Shown here: one piece after another, positions 23,589 to 34,550 of the stretch | Position numbering within the stretch: position 1 is the first letter of the stretch | Layout of the letters: every line of letters begins with the position of its first letter | From: Talpa occidentalis | Lineage: Eukaryota; Chordata; Mammalia; Eulipotyphla; Talpidae | DNA length: 64,000 nt | NCBI RefSeq assembly: GCF_014898055.3 | Contig: NW_026555331.1 | Location: 104,033,194 to 104,097,193 of the forward strand | Reading direction: 5' to 3' | Program-made: the position numbers and the translations under genes | Notes under the pieces: generated by a model | What the model was told of the DNA's origin: nothing | Database searches by the model: none | What the model saw: the letters and a program-made list of their open reading frames with translations, nothing else

Positions 23589-24193
23589 TTTGTAACAGAG
23601 TGGTCCCCAGGAAAGGGGGAGGTTCCAGGTTCTCTGCCCCACCCAAATGGAGGGTTTTGCTGAGCAGGTAGAAAAGAAGCTGCAGAGGAGACTGAGAAGG
23701 AAGGAAGCAGGATGGAGCCAGAAGGAGACCTGGAGGAGGCACATGGAGCCTAGAGACACGTGAAGAAACTGCGCTTGCCTTTTGGTCGTGGACTGGGTGA
23801 CACAGATGTGGGTGAGAGACCCAAGGGGAGGTGACAATGGCAGCTTTTTTCTTGATTTTGATTTTGCTCTTTTCCTTTCGGGCTTGTCTAGTTGTTTCTG
23901 ACCCTTTTCTGTGGGTCCCCACTGGAAGACGCTTTAGACTTGTGGCAGGCTTTGGAGCCTTGCTCTGAGCCAGTCCCATTTGGATGGAGTTTTACCCACG
24001 AGGGGACGGGTAACGTTGGGTGCTTGATTTAGAAACTATATTCTTTGCCTTTTCTGTATTGTTTCCTAATTGTATTAAAGTTCCTTCCCATTAAAGTCTC
24101 ATATGTTTTGTGTTGATGTGGCAGATGGCAGAACCCATTTAGAGCAGGCAGGTTTTGGAGGGGTCTGGGGTGCACCTCTCCCTGCCCTTAACA
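23589..24193 (+). mobile_element. Solo LTR, family X, copy 1 (ERV1-like)
   Basis: Starts TGTAACAG and ends CCCTTAACA, with short terminal inverted repeats. It is bounded by a perfect 4-bp TSD, cctt, at 23585-23588 and 24194-24197; 4-bp duplications are typical of class I (gammaretrovirus-like) ERVs. Orientation is inferred from two ATTAAA poly(A)-type signals near 24073 and 24091, followed by a GT-rich stretch (tgttttgtgttgatgtgg). Two further copies lie at 46.0 and 56.2 kb, inverted. No primer-binding site or internal retroviral sequence flanks it, so it is the product of LTR-LTR recombination. Confidence 0.85.
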
Positions 24194-24384
24194 CCTTGTT
24201 CTGTACAAACCAAGGCAAGAAAATTATCTCATATTTTTAGGAAATTTTTCTTCAGCAAGAAGGGTAGAAATAAAAAGGGAGCATTTTAAACAACAACAAA
24301 AAACTAATCAGATTACTTTATTGCCCTAAGTCTTCCAATTAATCAGGACTAGATTTTAATTAATAGATTACTTACAATGAGCCT

Positions 24385-25490
24385 CAGGACCTTTCTATTT
24401 CCTCTTCTGTCCGGAACACTGTTCCCTGCCGCGGACCAGCCCAGCGGTGGCGGGAGATTGAGACAATCTCAGGGTTGATTGAGAATGAGCTAAAGGTGGT
24501 CGAAGGACTTAGGGCGAGGGACAAGAAAGAATGACACACAGACACACTCAAGGGAGAGTGAAAATCTGAGTGCAATTTATTGAAGGCAATCTTTCCTTTT
24601 TATACATTTTTTCTATAATTACTTTCATTGTTTTTGCACAAAATTTGGTTAATTATTATCAAAGTATACGTAATCACCGTAACACATATCATTACATATT
24701 GCTTATTATCTTTTACAAAATCATATAAATCAAGAACATTTCATACTTTATCCTCCTTGCTGGAGGTGTGTTCTAGATCTTTTGATTCATTATTATGATT
24801 ATGTATTTTCTATTATTAATATCTTTTTAGCTTATATTTATTTCTATATTTGATTATTTTGTTTACTACACGCATTATAGTCTGTTTCCATGGTTACATT
24901 CCTTTATTATGAGCTTAGTTACTGGCAACATATTTAAGTGGTGCCTCAATCATTCACAGGCCTGTTTGTTCCTGTTGTTTTACACGGATGAACAGGTGGG
25001 AACCAAAATCCCCTCGGGGACTGCGTCTGTCTTAGGTTGTCAGGACTCACTTCCTGATCTTACCCGTCATTGACTGTCCAGTCCAGCTCACAGGGGCAGA
25101 GAGCATTGTGCCAAGACAGCACAGCCACCCATTATTGATGCGAGATTGTGGCAATTGTAACATTGCTCTCAGGAGCCGCCACAGTTCCCCAATGATTTCT
25201 ATGCCTCATCCTTTCGTGATGCCCTTCCTGACCATCCTTGCTTAAATTAGAAACTGTTTCCTACTTCCCTTCCCTGTTTTCCTTTCCTTCAAACTTAAAA
25301 CCAGTTCCTGTACTATATAATACACTTACTTATTAGCTCCCTGCCCCCTGCTGGGATGTAAATTTCATGAAAGCAGGAATTTTTCTTTTTGGTTCCTCAT
25401 TGCATCCCAAACATGCAAAAAAGTGACAGGCTTGTGGTAAATCCTTGTTAATATTGCTCAAATGAAAGAATAAATAATAAATAATCTTAA
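24385..25490 (-). mobile_element. L2 3' end, antisense, split by an ERV2-like LTR
   Basis: The left piece ends 'cttctgtccggaacactg'. The right piece resumes at 25184 with 'gttccccaatgattt' and continues 'tgatgcccttcctgaccatc', 'gggatgtaaatttcatgaaa' and 'gcaggaatttttctttttgg'. Removing the LTR and one 6-bp TSD restores a contiguous L2 antisense reading ('ctgcctggaacactcttcccc' type). Confidence 0.75.
24427..25183 (-). mobile_element. Solo LTR, ERV2 (betaretrovirus-like)
   Basis: On the minus strand it begins TGTGGCGG and ends CCGCGGCA. It is bounded by an exact 6-bp TSD, gttccc, at 24421-24426 and 25184-25189, as expected for class II ERVs. The minus strand carries TATAAAAAGG (24595-24604) and, only about 20 bases downstream, AATAAA (24576-24581). 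It then reads 'gagtgtgtctgtgtgtcatt', the compact promoter/R arrangement of betaretroviral LTRs. No internal viral genes are present. Confidence 0.88.
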
Positions 25491-26400
25491 TAAATAAGAA
25501 TAATCTTTTGAGATTGCATTGCTTTTTGGTATTGTATCAGCAGACACATAATGGTTTTCATGGCTGAAAACAAAAAACAATGTGACCTAAATATGGTATC
25601 TTGTTCACAGCTGGAGTCAGTTATATCCAAAAAGAGGTAAATCTTCAGTATGAATCAAGCCACTTGCTCGAGCATCATAAGGAAATAAGAGAACTCCTGC
25701 AAAGAGTCCAAGATGATCAGCTTGTGCCCTGAAGCATGAGATTCTATTACCTTTATTTTAGTATTCATAACTTCAGTCTTATGACTGGTCATAAAATTAT
25801 CTAGCCCTTTCTAATTTATCTGTTGATTAAATCTATGACCTCCCAGAGTAGTAAATTCCACAGGTTGGCCATACATTGGGTGCAAAATATTTTCCTTATG
25901 CTTTTTTTATTCTAAATTTATATCAGCCATTAATTTTGCAGAATAACTGACCCTTATCTTAATAGTTGGTAGACACAGAATTAAATAAATTGAGCCTGCA
26001 ATAAGGATGTCATCTTAGCCATTTTATATGGTCATGTTCCATTTATCGTGTGAACATGTGGCTGTGTTAGAAGAGTACAAATAGCTGATTATTTTCCTTG
26101 TAGGTTTTTACCTTCATGGGCAAACAGAAAAGAAATGCCATAGTAGAAATAAAAAGGAAAAGGGAGAAAAGAAAAACAAACAAGGAATCTATGAGACCAT
26201 CCAGATCCTAGATTGCTACCATTTCCTGGAGTTCTTTAAAATTGCTATGAGGTAACAAGAAAACAAACAACAAAAATTGATTCAATCAATTTCAACGCTG
26301 AATTTTTCCTGGTTAACCATAACAAGCATTTGACTGCTTTTCTTAGATTAGAAGCAAATGAAAGAAGGAGGATTTGCTCTTGACAGAATATATTATTCTT
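25491..26400. other. Mostly unrecognised; old LINE-like scrap at 25.80-25.93 kb
   Basis: 'gacctcccagagtagtaaat', 'ccacaggttggccatacatt' and the following text resemble a common ancient mammalian repeat (order 'gttccacaggttaaccacac ... aaaatacttcc'). The remainder has no named repeat or gene. Confidence 0.4.
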
Positions 26401-26418
26401 AAGGCTAAGGTTGTCTTT

Positions 26419-26433
26419 TTTTTTTAATGAAAT

Positions 26434-26480
<47 letters not shown>

Positions 26481-26716
26481 TACAAGCACTGGGTACAGTC
26501 AGAAGCGCAGGAGGGTGAGAGAATTCACCAGAGCCAGAGTGGAGAACAGAACAGGCAAAGTGATGAAACACAGTGCTGAGGAGAGCAGTGGGCAGCAGGA
26601 GAGGTCTGCGCGCCATGTGTGGCCCTCGCTGGCGGCCGGGGATCGAACTGGCGCTGCAGAGGCTGCGGGCAGCTTTGCAGCTCAGCGCTCAACTGCTGCA
26701 CCACCAGGGGAGGCCC
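26419..26716 (-). mobile_element. SINE, type A, copy 13, with long (TTTA)n tail
   Basis: Perfect 18-bp TSD, aaggctaaggttgtcttt, at 26401-26418 and 26717-26734. The tail is expanded to about 12 TTTA units (26434-26481), the longest tetranucleotide run in the window. ORFs on both strands are SINE read-through. Confidence 0.97.
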
Positions 26717-26734
26717 AAGGCTAAGGTTGTCTTT

Positions 26735-27224
26735 AAAACTGTTAACAAAGTATTTTCTAATATAATGGGATTTGGGTGTGTATCTGTAGTCCATTGCACT
26801 GAAATGTGTAGGGTCAGCTAGTAAGGGACAGTTTGTTGCCTGCTGTGTGACTAATCAGGTAGAGGGGGTTTCAGAAGGATTAAGCTTTGGAATAAATAGG
26901 GATTGTTAGCTTATTTATTTACATAGCTTTGGTAATTCATGAGAGCTTTACTCACAGTATTAATTACAAATTTTTGTAGGAATACAAGACTCTCCAATGT
27001 TTTGGGTTATACTTTCAGTTACTCTTTTAGGGATAATAAATAAAGAATAAATAATAAGGAGCAAGAAATAGTGGACACAGAATGAGAGAGTGGAGCATTT
27101 TTGCTACCTGAGGTTTTTAGAGAATGAAAAGTATACACACTGATAAACAATATTGTAAAATATATCATCTATCAATATTTACATATATTGGCACACGATT
27201 TGGAAGTTCATCATAGCTATCAGG
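26735..27224. other. No recognisable feature
   Basis: No repeat or gene recognised. Confidence 0.45.
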
Positions 27225-27345
27225 GATTTTGGAATCATATGGTACAACTTGAACATTTTACAGAAGAGAAAATGAGGGCCTGAGCAGTAAAGTGATCAAG
27301 CAGTGAAGATGTGATCAAGACAACAGAGCCACTTAGTGGAAGGCA
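27225..27345 (+). repeat. MIR fragment
   Basis: 'acattttacagaagagaaaa' with 'tgagggcctgagcagtaaag', then 'cagagccacttagtgg', is the central-to-3' part of a sense MIR. Confidence 0.6.
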
Positions 27346-30300
27346 GGAAGGTCAGACAAAAGTGCTGACTTTCATCGATAGCCAATGATTCTGCTAGGTC
27401 ATAACATCTTGAAAAAGGATCTTCTGACAAAGTGACCAAAGGCTGGTCACTTTAGGATTTCATGGCACATCTTGTTTGCTCAAACCCAGAGAAATCTGCT
27501 CCTCTTTCTTGAGTCTAAAACACTAGCAAGACAATCAATTTCACCTTGGGCATGACCAGTGGGAAAAGCAACTTATAAATTTACAAGGAAAAGTTGCAGT
27601 AGTGCTTTTGTCTCCACCCCCCATGGCAAAACAAATCCAGTAACTCAGTCTTCTTGGTGGTGTAATTTTGGTGTGACAACATTGATGGGCTTGTCGATCT
27701 GAGAGAGACTGAAATGCTATGTCCCCAAACATGTGATTTCCGTTTTCTTTCTGTTATGGCACATAATTACAATTTTAGGTCACATGTTAGGAGTCTAGCC
27801 AAAGGCATAGAATCATGCCACTATTGCTTCTACTATCACTAATTCTCTATTCTTTACAGATACTTTTATGCTTTGTGTGTCATTCTGTCACATGGAGTAT
27901 ATTATAATGAGTATATTTATGAGTTCAGCCATTGGGAGTGGGAACTGATGTATTATGTAGACTTGCACCTCATGTGCAGCTGAATTATAATGCAGACCTT
28001 AGCAGCCAAGAAGTCTGTGTTCAGAGAAAAAAAAAGAATTTCAAAACATAAACCATGTTCCTGGCACTAGCCTCGAATACTGGACATTCATAACCCACAA
28101 ATGCCCAGACTATAAATTTGCAAGTTGCATTAATATGGCAGTAAAAGTCACTCTTCTGAAAGCTGCACTTGTAAAATATTTATAAATTCACATGGTTGTT
28201 TCTGGAAAATAACTACATCTGTCAGTTCTGTCTTTTTGCTCCCAAAGCAGCAGGGTTGGTGTCCTATGTAATTCGCAATATGTTCATAAAAAATTATTTT
28301 GGAAAAATCAAGATGGAAGATATTTTGTTCTAGGGGGAAATATATCTGCTCCTCGACTAGTTTGATATTACTATTTGATCTCCTGAGATTTTTTTCTCAT
28401 CAAGTCTTTTTCTTTGAACAAGTTTTCATTTTATTGGACTTATCTAGTTTCCAAATTAGCAGACCAAGTCCTGTGGGGTTGTCTAAAAAGCCCCACATTA
28501 ATATGCACCACATAGTGGCATTTTTCAGTCCCAAGGTCAATATGTATCAGTGTCACATGGTGAAGGAATTTTCTATGTATATTGTTATCTCCCTATAATA
28601 TTTAGGGGACCCTTTTACATAGGGAGCTCTCTATATAGAATTGTCTAGATAGTTTGTTTTTAAGATAGGAGAAAAATAGAACAAGAAAAGGCACTAGATT
28701 ACATTTCCATACAGATAGATGTCACCTAGAGACATTCCTTTCAGGCCACAGACAAACCAAAAATTACTGTCCCAAGTCATGCCTATTAACAGGCAAGTAC
28801 TTGATAACAAAATGTATTGTTGCATTTATGATTATATCATTTTTCACTGTCATCTAGTTTTATTTTCCTCTCATCCCACAAAAAGAATTTAGATTGTTTA
28901 TTATCAAAATATACTTGTTAAATAGACAGAACAATTTAAGGTGAGTTCAAAAATAGAAATATAGTACTATGGTCCTTAATTTTTCCTAGGTAATCTAGAT
29001 GAAATCTGATGAAAAATTTGGGCTCTTTCTCTTGAAATATGCAATACACGTGACCCATAATACACAATTTTGCATATACATTCAGATGTTCAGAAACTAC
29101 CAACACCTATCACAAGCCACCATGGAGGAAAAAGAGAGAAAATGTACGTCGGGAAATAAGATAAAATTATCTGTAAAATTAAGCATGACATTTAGCTCTA
29201 TGTTTTGAAGCAAACACAAAATAGGAGAATTCAATGGGTTGTACAAGTCCCAGTGTTTCATACAGGAACACACACCAGGTTTCCAGGAGATACATTTTAA
29301 GAAGAATTTGTCAGGTGAATGGATCTCTGATTAATTATTAAATATTCAATGAATAATATCTTTAACAGCAGTTTTGCAAAGGTACAAAACTATTTTTCAT
29401 ATGGTCATTTTCACTTTGTTCCCTTAATAAATCCTGAGGTTATCCTTATTAAATAGTAATTTTTATGAGCAGTTACACCAACTGAGTCTAGGTAATCTGG
29501 CTTCTTTATCTGACCTGACATAGCAACAAATGATTATACTCCAGAGAAAGCTCCAATATTCACAAGAAAATGTGCCTGCAGTGGCCTCCCACAAGCTACA
29601 CCTAAGAAACTGCAGCACAAGCGGGGCTTCTTGGGAAATTATGCAGCACTCCCCACCAAGTATATATGGTGGGCCACATGTAGCAAGAAGGTGAGATGCC
29701 AAGAAATACATGAGTTTAACAGGAAGAACTAATATCTCTAAATAGGTTAAAGCAGCACCAATGACTGGATTTCTGTACACTGTAGAAAATCCTATACTTT
29801 ATGCACTGTTAATTTTTCAGCCACAAATCCACTCCAGTCAGGCATATACTTGATAATGGGGACTGATCCATTACCAACTAGTCCATCACTGAGGAACAGA
29901 AGAGCTGGTCAGGGAAACCCAAAGTTTAAGAAAGAGAACATGATTGCCAAGGACAAACATCAGTGTATAGAAAGGATTGTCTAATATATTGATCTACCAC
30001 CAAATGCTATTCTGGTGACTAGCAGCCCAAATTATACACACACAAGCACACATTGTAATATGCACACACAACATTTTATGAAATGTATATATTACATAAA
30101 TGTATGAAATATACATTACATTTATATTTTTTTAATATTCATTTTTTCCAAAGAAATTATCATGAATGCTTCTTTAAAGCATCATGAAATAATGTTTACT
30201 AACACAGAAAAGCAAATTTTCTTAAGATGCTTAAGACACAAAGATGGAATCATCTGTCTAAATAATGGCTAAATAGCCATTGTTTCCCTCCACAAATGGA

Positions 30301-31499
30301 GGATTTGGGCTGGGGATTTCCTTTGTGGGATTCAGTTGATTTTGCACGTGGCAGGGCTTATGAAAAGTTCCCAATATTTGGGTTTGGAGGGCCCGGGCTG
30401 CATATTCATGCCATTGCCTGGGATACACGCAGTCACCAGAAAATTCCAAGAATGGCAGCCTTTCTCCAGAACTTTCTTTGAGTGACATCTGGGGTGAATT
30501 AGGTTTTGTTCAGCCCTGGCTTTCGCTACAGATGTGGAGGTGTAAATGTGCTTTCCAGGAACTGTAGATTATATGGTCATGATGTAGACCACTTTTATTA
30601 GGAGCTCAAGTACCACATTTCCAGAAATATGAAGAATGACAGCAAGGAAAAAAGCCTTTAGAGCTTAAATTACAACCACATCTAATGAACTCAGAGGTGT
30701 TTTTTCACTTACTGGGGTATTGCTTTTCAACTCCTGTAGCTTAAATGAATCTAGTGATCATAACAGTAAATATGGGTTCCAAAGGTATCCCAAGAGGTAT
30801 CATTAGTCACATATTACATCCTGTTCTAATTTGTACACTTTCCATGTTTCAGGGTTTCACAGGACTGCTGAAACCTCCAGAATTTCATGTTTCCCTCAGC
30901 AGTCTACAATAACCCTTAGTCTGAATGACATGTATTATTTCCTCAGCAAACATGTGATGTGGGAAGCTTAGTAAAAGATTTATTATAAGAAACGGCTCGA
31001 TGTTTTATTTCCTCCCTTAATTGAATACATTATTGCTCTGTGTTTAGAAATGCTGTGTTGATGTATTACACCTCAGAACAACTATGCACATGCCATCTGC
31101 GGCAGAAAGGTTTATTAGACTACAAATCAGAATACAGATGTTGGGGGGAAAGCTTTGTATGCTAAGTCATAATACATTACAGCACATTTTAAATCTATCA
31201 ATCACAGTGGTCCAGCAGTTTTTCACTTTTAAAAAATTAGACATCGGTACTTATGAAAATGAAGGAACTAGAAGCCCTCCCTTTCATCATATGTGCGACA
31301 AGTAAAGTGATAAGGAGCTGAGGTAGTAGCTGTGTCCCTGTAGATGGGAAAAAGGACTAAGTAACTTCAAAAGAAAAATCTCACCTTATTCCTTAATACT
31401 AGTGTAAAAGATCTGTATTTAAAGTCAATGCTCTGAAGCAAACAAGCAAATAAATCTTCTGGGAGTGTAAATGATCACATTTTTATTGATCTATTTCAC
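27346..31499. other. About 4 kb with no recognisable gene or repeat
   Basis: AT-rich, low-information sequence. Short (CA)n and AT-rich runs lie at 30035-30130. Open frames up to 105 codons (29463-29780 minus) and 99 codons (28299-28598 plus) have no motif, start context or splice signals that I would defend. 29460-29880 is slightly GC-richer and unexplained. Confidence 0.45.
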
Positions 31500-31580
31500 A
31501 AATTTAGATTTTCACCACTTATTCAAAGAATTTATTGAGTACCTGTTACTTGCTAGGTGATACTGTGCTCTAGGGTTTTA
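31500..31580 (+). repeat. Ancient MIR/L2-like scrap
   Basis: 'acttattcaaagaatttatt' and 'gagtacctgttacttgctag' correspond to the 'caacaaatatttattgagcacctactatgtgccagg' motif. Confidence 0.55.
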
Positions 31581-32329
31581 TTAAAATGAAACTACTTGTA
31601 TCATTTTGATGCAAGAGGAGTTGTTGAATTTTCTTTTCTTTCTCCGACTATTTTGAGTTCAGGCCTCATAATGGATAAATTATCTCCAGAAAGTTTACAA
31701 GAATATGCCATCTGCTTCATCAGTTATAAGTTAAGGATGACGTTTGGCCAGTGCAGTTGAGAGGTTTGCTTTCCTGAGAGATGTTGAGATTCTCTTCCAT
31801 TAGATTCTCGAAAATATAACTCAATTTTATCAATCTTAAATAAATAAAATCCAAGATGCTCATACTTTCAAGAGGAATTAGTGTTCTGTAGAACTATTGA
31901 TCTTCTGCACTCTTAAAGCATCCGGAGGAGTCATTAACAACACTTCGTTCTGATCTACTTGCCTGTCATCCAGCTTTCTACAAATACATTTGCACTTTAT
32001 TCATCATCCTTATTCTATAAAGACCTAAGATTACTGGTGTTTACAATTGGGAGGCTTAAGATTTTTTTAAAATTAGATTAGATATGCTTCTTAAATAGGG
32101 TGGAGATTTTTAAGACAACACGATCTTCTCTTACCCTGGATATATTCATAAGAGAGTTTGCCTTTGGTAGGGAAGCACAGGCAAAGATTCAAGAAACTAC
32201 TGTAAAAATGTATGACACCACAAAAAGAATTTTTTTCTTCCTAGTAGGCAGTGTCAAGCAGGTGGTTATTATCAACAGTATATCACATTTGCATGACAAG
32301 TTATATGGCCCTGTCACATATATACTCTC
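31581..32329. other. No recognisable feature
   Basis: No repeat or gene recognised. An ORF that begins at 32100 enters the neighbouring repeat and is not supported as coding. Confidence 0.45.
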
Positions 32330-32450
32330 ATTTCATTTATTCCTTAAATATTTCCTGGATGCCTACTGGGTGCCAGGCATATTTTTCTGTACAAAGGAGA
32401 CTAAGGGAATAAGACCTCAGCAAGCTTACTTTCCAGTTGAAGAGTAAGAT
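32330..32450 (+). repeat. Ancient MIR/L2-like repeat
   Basis: 'tcatttattccttaaatatt', 'tcctggatgcctactgggtg', 'ccaggcatatttttctgtac' and 'cagcaagcttactttccagt' match the same ancient consensus through its 'gagcttacattctag' portion. Confidence 0.65.
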
Positions 32451-32608
32451 GTAAGCCACTAGATTATTCTAATATGTTATAGTGCAAACATGATAAAGTA
32501 CTAAGGCCACACAGGATTACTAGTATCATAACCTTATTACGCAGAAAAAGAAATTGGTCAGCAGAATTAATATGAAGGGTATAGGGTAGTTTTAATAATT
32601 AAATTAGA

Positions 32609-32896
32609 GCCCCCCCCCCCGGTGGCGCAGCGGTTGAGCGCTGGGTTGTGAAGCTGCCCGCAGCCTCTGCAGCGCCAGTTCGATCCCCGGCTGCTTCCCG
32701 GCCACTGGAGGAGGGTCCCACATGGTGCGCAGACCCTTCCTGCCGCCCGCTGCTCCCCTCAACAGTGTACTTCGGTCCTTCTGCCTGCTCTGTTCCCTGC
32801 TTTGGCTCTGGTGAATTCTCTCACCCTCCCGCGCTTCTGACTGTACCCAGTGCTTGTATAAATAAATAAATAAATCTTTAAAAAAAAAAAAAAAAC
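32609..32896 (+). mobile_element. SINE, type A, copy 14
   Basis: The usual gggcctcccc start is replaced by a run of C (32611-32620), perhaps by slippage. The TSD is aattaaattaga (32597-32608) and aattaaactaga (32897-32908), one mismatch. Confidence 0.95.
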
Positions 32897-32974
32897 AATT
32901 AAACTAGAAACTGCATTACTCAATACAACGCCTGCCTGTAGTTAGGACTCGACAAACACTATTAGTAAAGAAGT

Positions 32975-33170
32975 AACATAAAATAATGGTTAGGAGCTTG
33001 GACTCTGAAACTTGTTGGATTGATCCTAATTTTAATGCTTTTTAACTGTGTGGCCTTGGGAGACTTATATGCTCAAACTAGATTGCAGTTTCCCCAATAT
33101 TAAGAAAGGAATAACACTTATAACCTTCCTGGGGTGGTGGCTGTGATGATTAATTTGAAATACTCTAAAA
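32975..33170 (-). repeat. MIR, antisense
   Basis: 'gttaggagcttggactctga', 'actgtgtggccttgggagac' and 'agtttccccaatattaagaa' follow the antisense MIR order (gactctggagcc, tgtgtgaccttgggcaag, gtttcctcatctgtaaaa), with 'tggctgtgatgattaatt' matching the next block. Confidence 0.85.
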
Positions 33171-33513
33171 AAAATGTTATCCATGATAAAGATCAAAACT
33201 GGGAGGAGGACTAAAAACTTTAAACCACACCAAACTTCTAGTAGACCTCTCACTAAATAAGAGATATCATGCCTTCTTAACCTTGGGGAGAAATCCCCCA
33301 TGTAAAGAGTTCAAGATAGGAGTAGACAACAAAGGATATTTGGAATTTGGGGAGTTAGGGAGGAACTAGCTCCAAAAGAGGCAGAACACAGAAACTGGTG
33401 GACACACATGCAAATTATGACTCAAAAAAAATCTCCAGATATTGCCAAGAGTCCTGCCTGCCAGTCAAGGACCACTGCACTAAAACATTATTATCACTAT
33501 CTCTATGCCAATG
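33171..33513. other. No recognisable feature
   Basis: No repeat or gene recognised. Confidence 0.45.
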
Positions 33514-33528
33514 AAAGTGAACAGAGGA

Positions 33529-33870
33529 GGGCCTCTCCGGTGGCGCAGCGGTTGAGCGCTGGATTGCGAAGCTGTCCGCAGCCTCTGTGGCGCCAGTTCG
33601 ACCCCCAGCTGCTCCTCGGACACCGGCGGAGGAGGGTCCCTCATGGTGCGGTCCCGCATGGTGCGGGTCCCGCATGGTGCGGGTCCCGCATGGTGCGGGT
33701 CCCGCATGGTGCGCAGACCTCTCCTGCCACCCGCTGCTCCCCTCAGCAGTGTACTTCGGTCCTTCTGCCTGCTCTGCTCCCTGCTCTGGCCCTGGTGAAT
33801 TCTCTCACCCTCCCGCGCTTCTGACTGTACCCAGTGTTTGTATAAATAAATAAATAAATCTTAAATAAAT
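33529..33870 (+). mobile_element. SINE, type A, copy 15, with internal minisatellite
   Basis: Perfect 15-bp TSD, aaagtgaacagagga, at 33514-33528 and 33871-33885. The copy is about 60 bp longer than its relatives because the segment 'catggtgcgggtcccg' is repeated inside the body. The ORFs of 138 and 88 codons here arise from this GC-rich expansion. Confidence 0.97.
33642..33713 (+). repeat. 16-bp tandem repeat inside a SINE
   Basis: Five catggtgcg cores start at 33642, 33657, 33673, 33689 and 33705, spaced 15, 16, 16 and 16 bases. The unit corresponds to the single 'ggtcccacatggtgcg' of normal copies. Confidence 0.95.
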
Positions 33871-33885
33871 AAAGTGAACAGAGGA

Positions 33886-34299
33886 AATGGAAAAATTAAG
33901 CCAACTAGTTTTTATATTAACATTGATCTTTATTTCTATGCTGATCTCTCTGTATACTGAAAACCATCAGTTCATACTAACACTTCCAATTCCAAGCAGG
34001 CATCACAAGGACTCAGTCTAGGAAAGGGAAACCTTTCGGTATTTGTAACTTCCTCCTTGGAGTGAGTAACTTGGCTCCCATATCTCTGAATGCATTTCCT
34101 TATTAAGCTAACTGTTTTAAATACTAAGAAATGATGAAGAGAAAATATATGTCCCAAATAGTCAATTAGTACCTTATTAACTCCCAAGGTGAAACCAGTC
34201 AGTACAAAATTGCACAGTAGCAGAATTAATAAACAGAAATCTGAGGAGAAAAGGGAATAAGGGACACCAATACCGACTTCCATCTTGTGAAAATTAAGG
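33886..34299. other. No recognisable feature
   Basis: AT-rich sequence; the 103-codon minus-strand ORF (33972-34283) is hydrophobic in its first half but has no recognisable family. Confidence 0.4.
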
Positions 34300-34550
34300 A
34301 GGGTTTTTAAACAAAATTATTGTGATGAAATGAACATAGCTTACACTCACCCATTTAAAATGCACAATTAAGTGGTTTTTAGTATATTCATAGAGTTGTG
34401 CAATCATCATCACAACCCAGTTTTAGACAGCATCAGCGAGTGAAGGTTTTATAACCTATAATCTAAATGCTGCCAGTTTAACTGATCTCTGTTCTTGTGT
34501 GAGAGGTTACCAGAAGCCTCTCTCCAGAAGTAAGCATCCTAACCAGCAAT
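34300..34550 (-). mobile_element. L1M 3' UTR fragment, antisense
   Basis: 'cacccatttaaaatgcacaa', 'ttaagtggtttttagtatat' and 'tcatagagttgtgcaatcat' are the standard antisense L1M 3' UTR string. Confidence 0.8.

Noticed and set aside
29463..29780. 105-codon minus-strand ORF with a hydrophobic stretch
   Set aside because: No known family, start context or neighbouring exon; kept only as an unexplained stretch.
33642..33713. CRISPR-like regularly spaced repeat
   Set aside because: The units are contiguous with no unique spacers, and the context is a mammalian SINE.
33408..33824. 138-codon ORF with repeated residues
   Set aside because: It is SINE sequence lengthened by the 16-bp tandem array; the repeats come from the array, not from a repeat protein.
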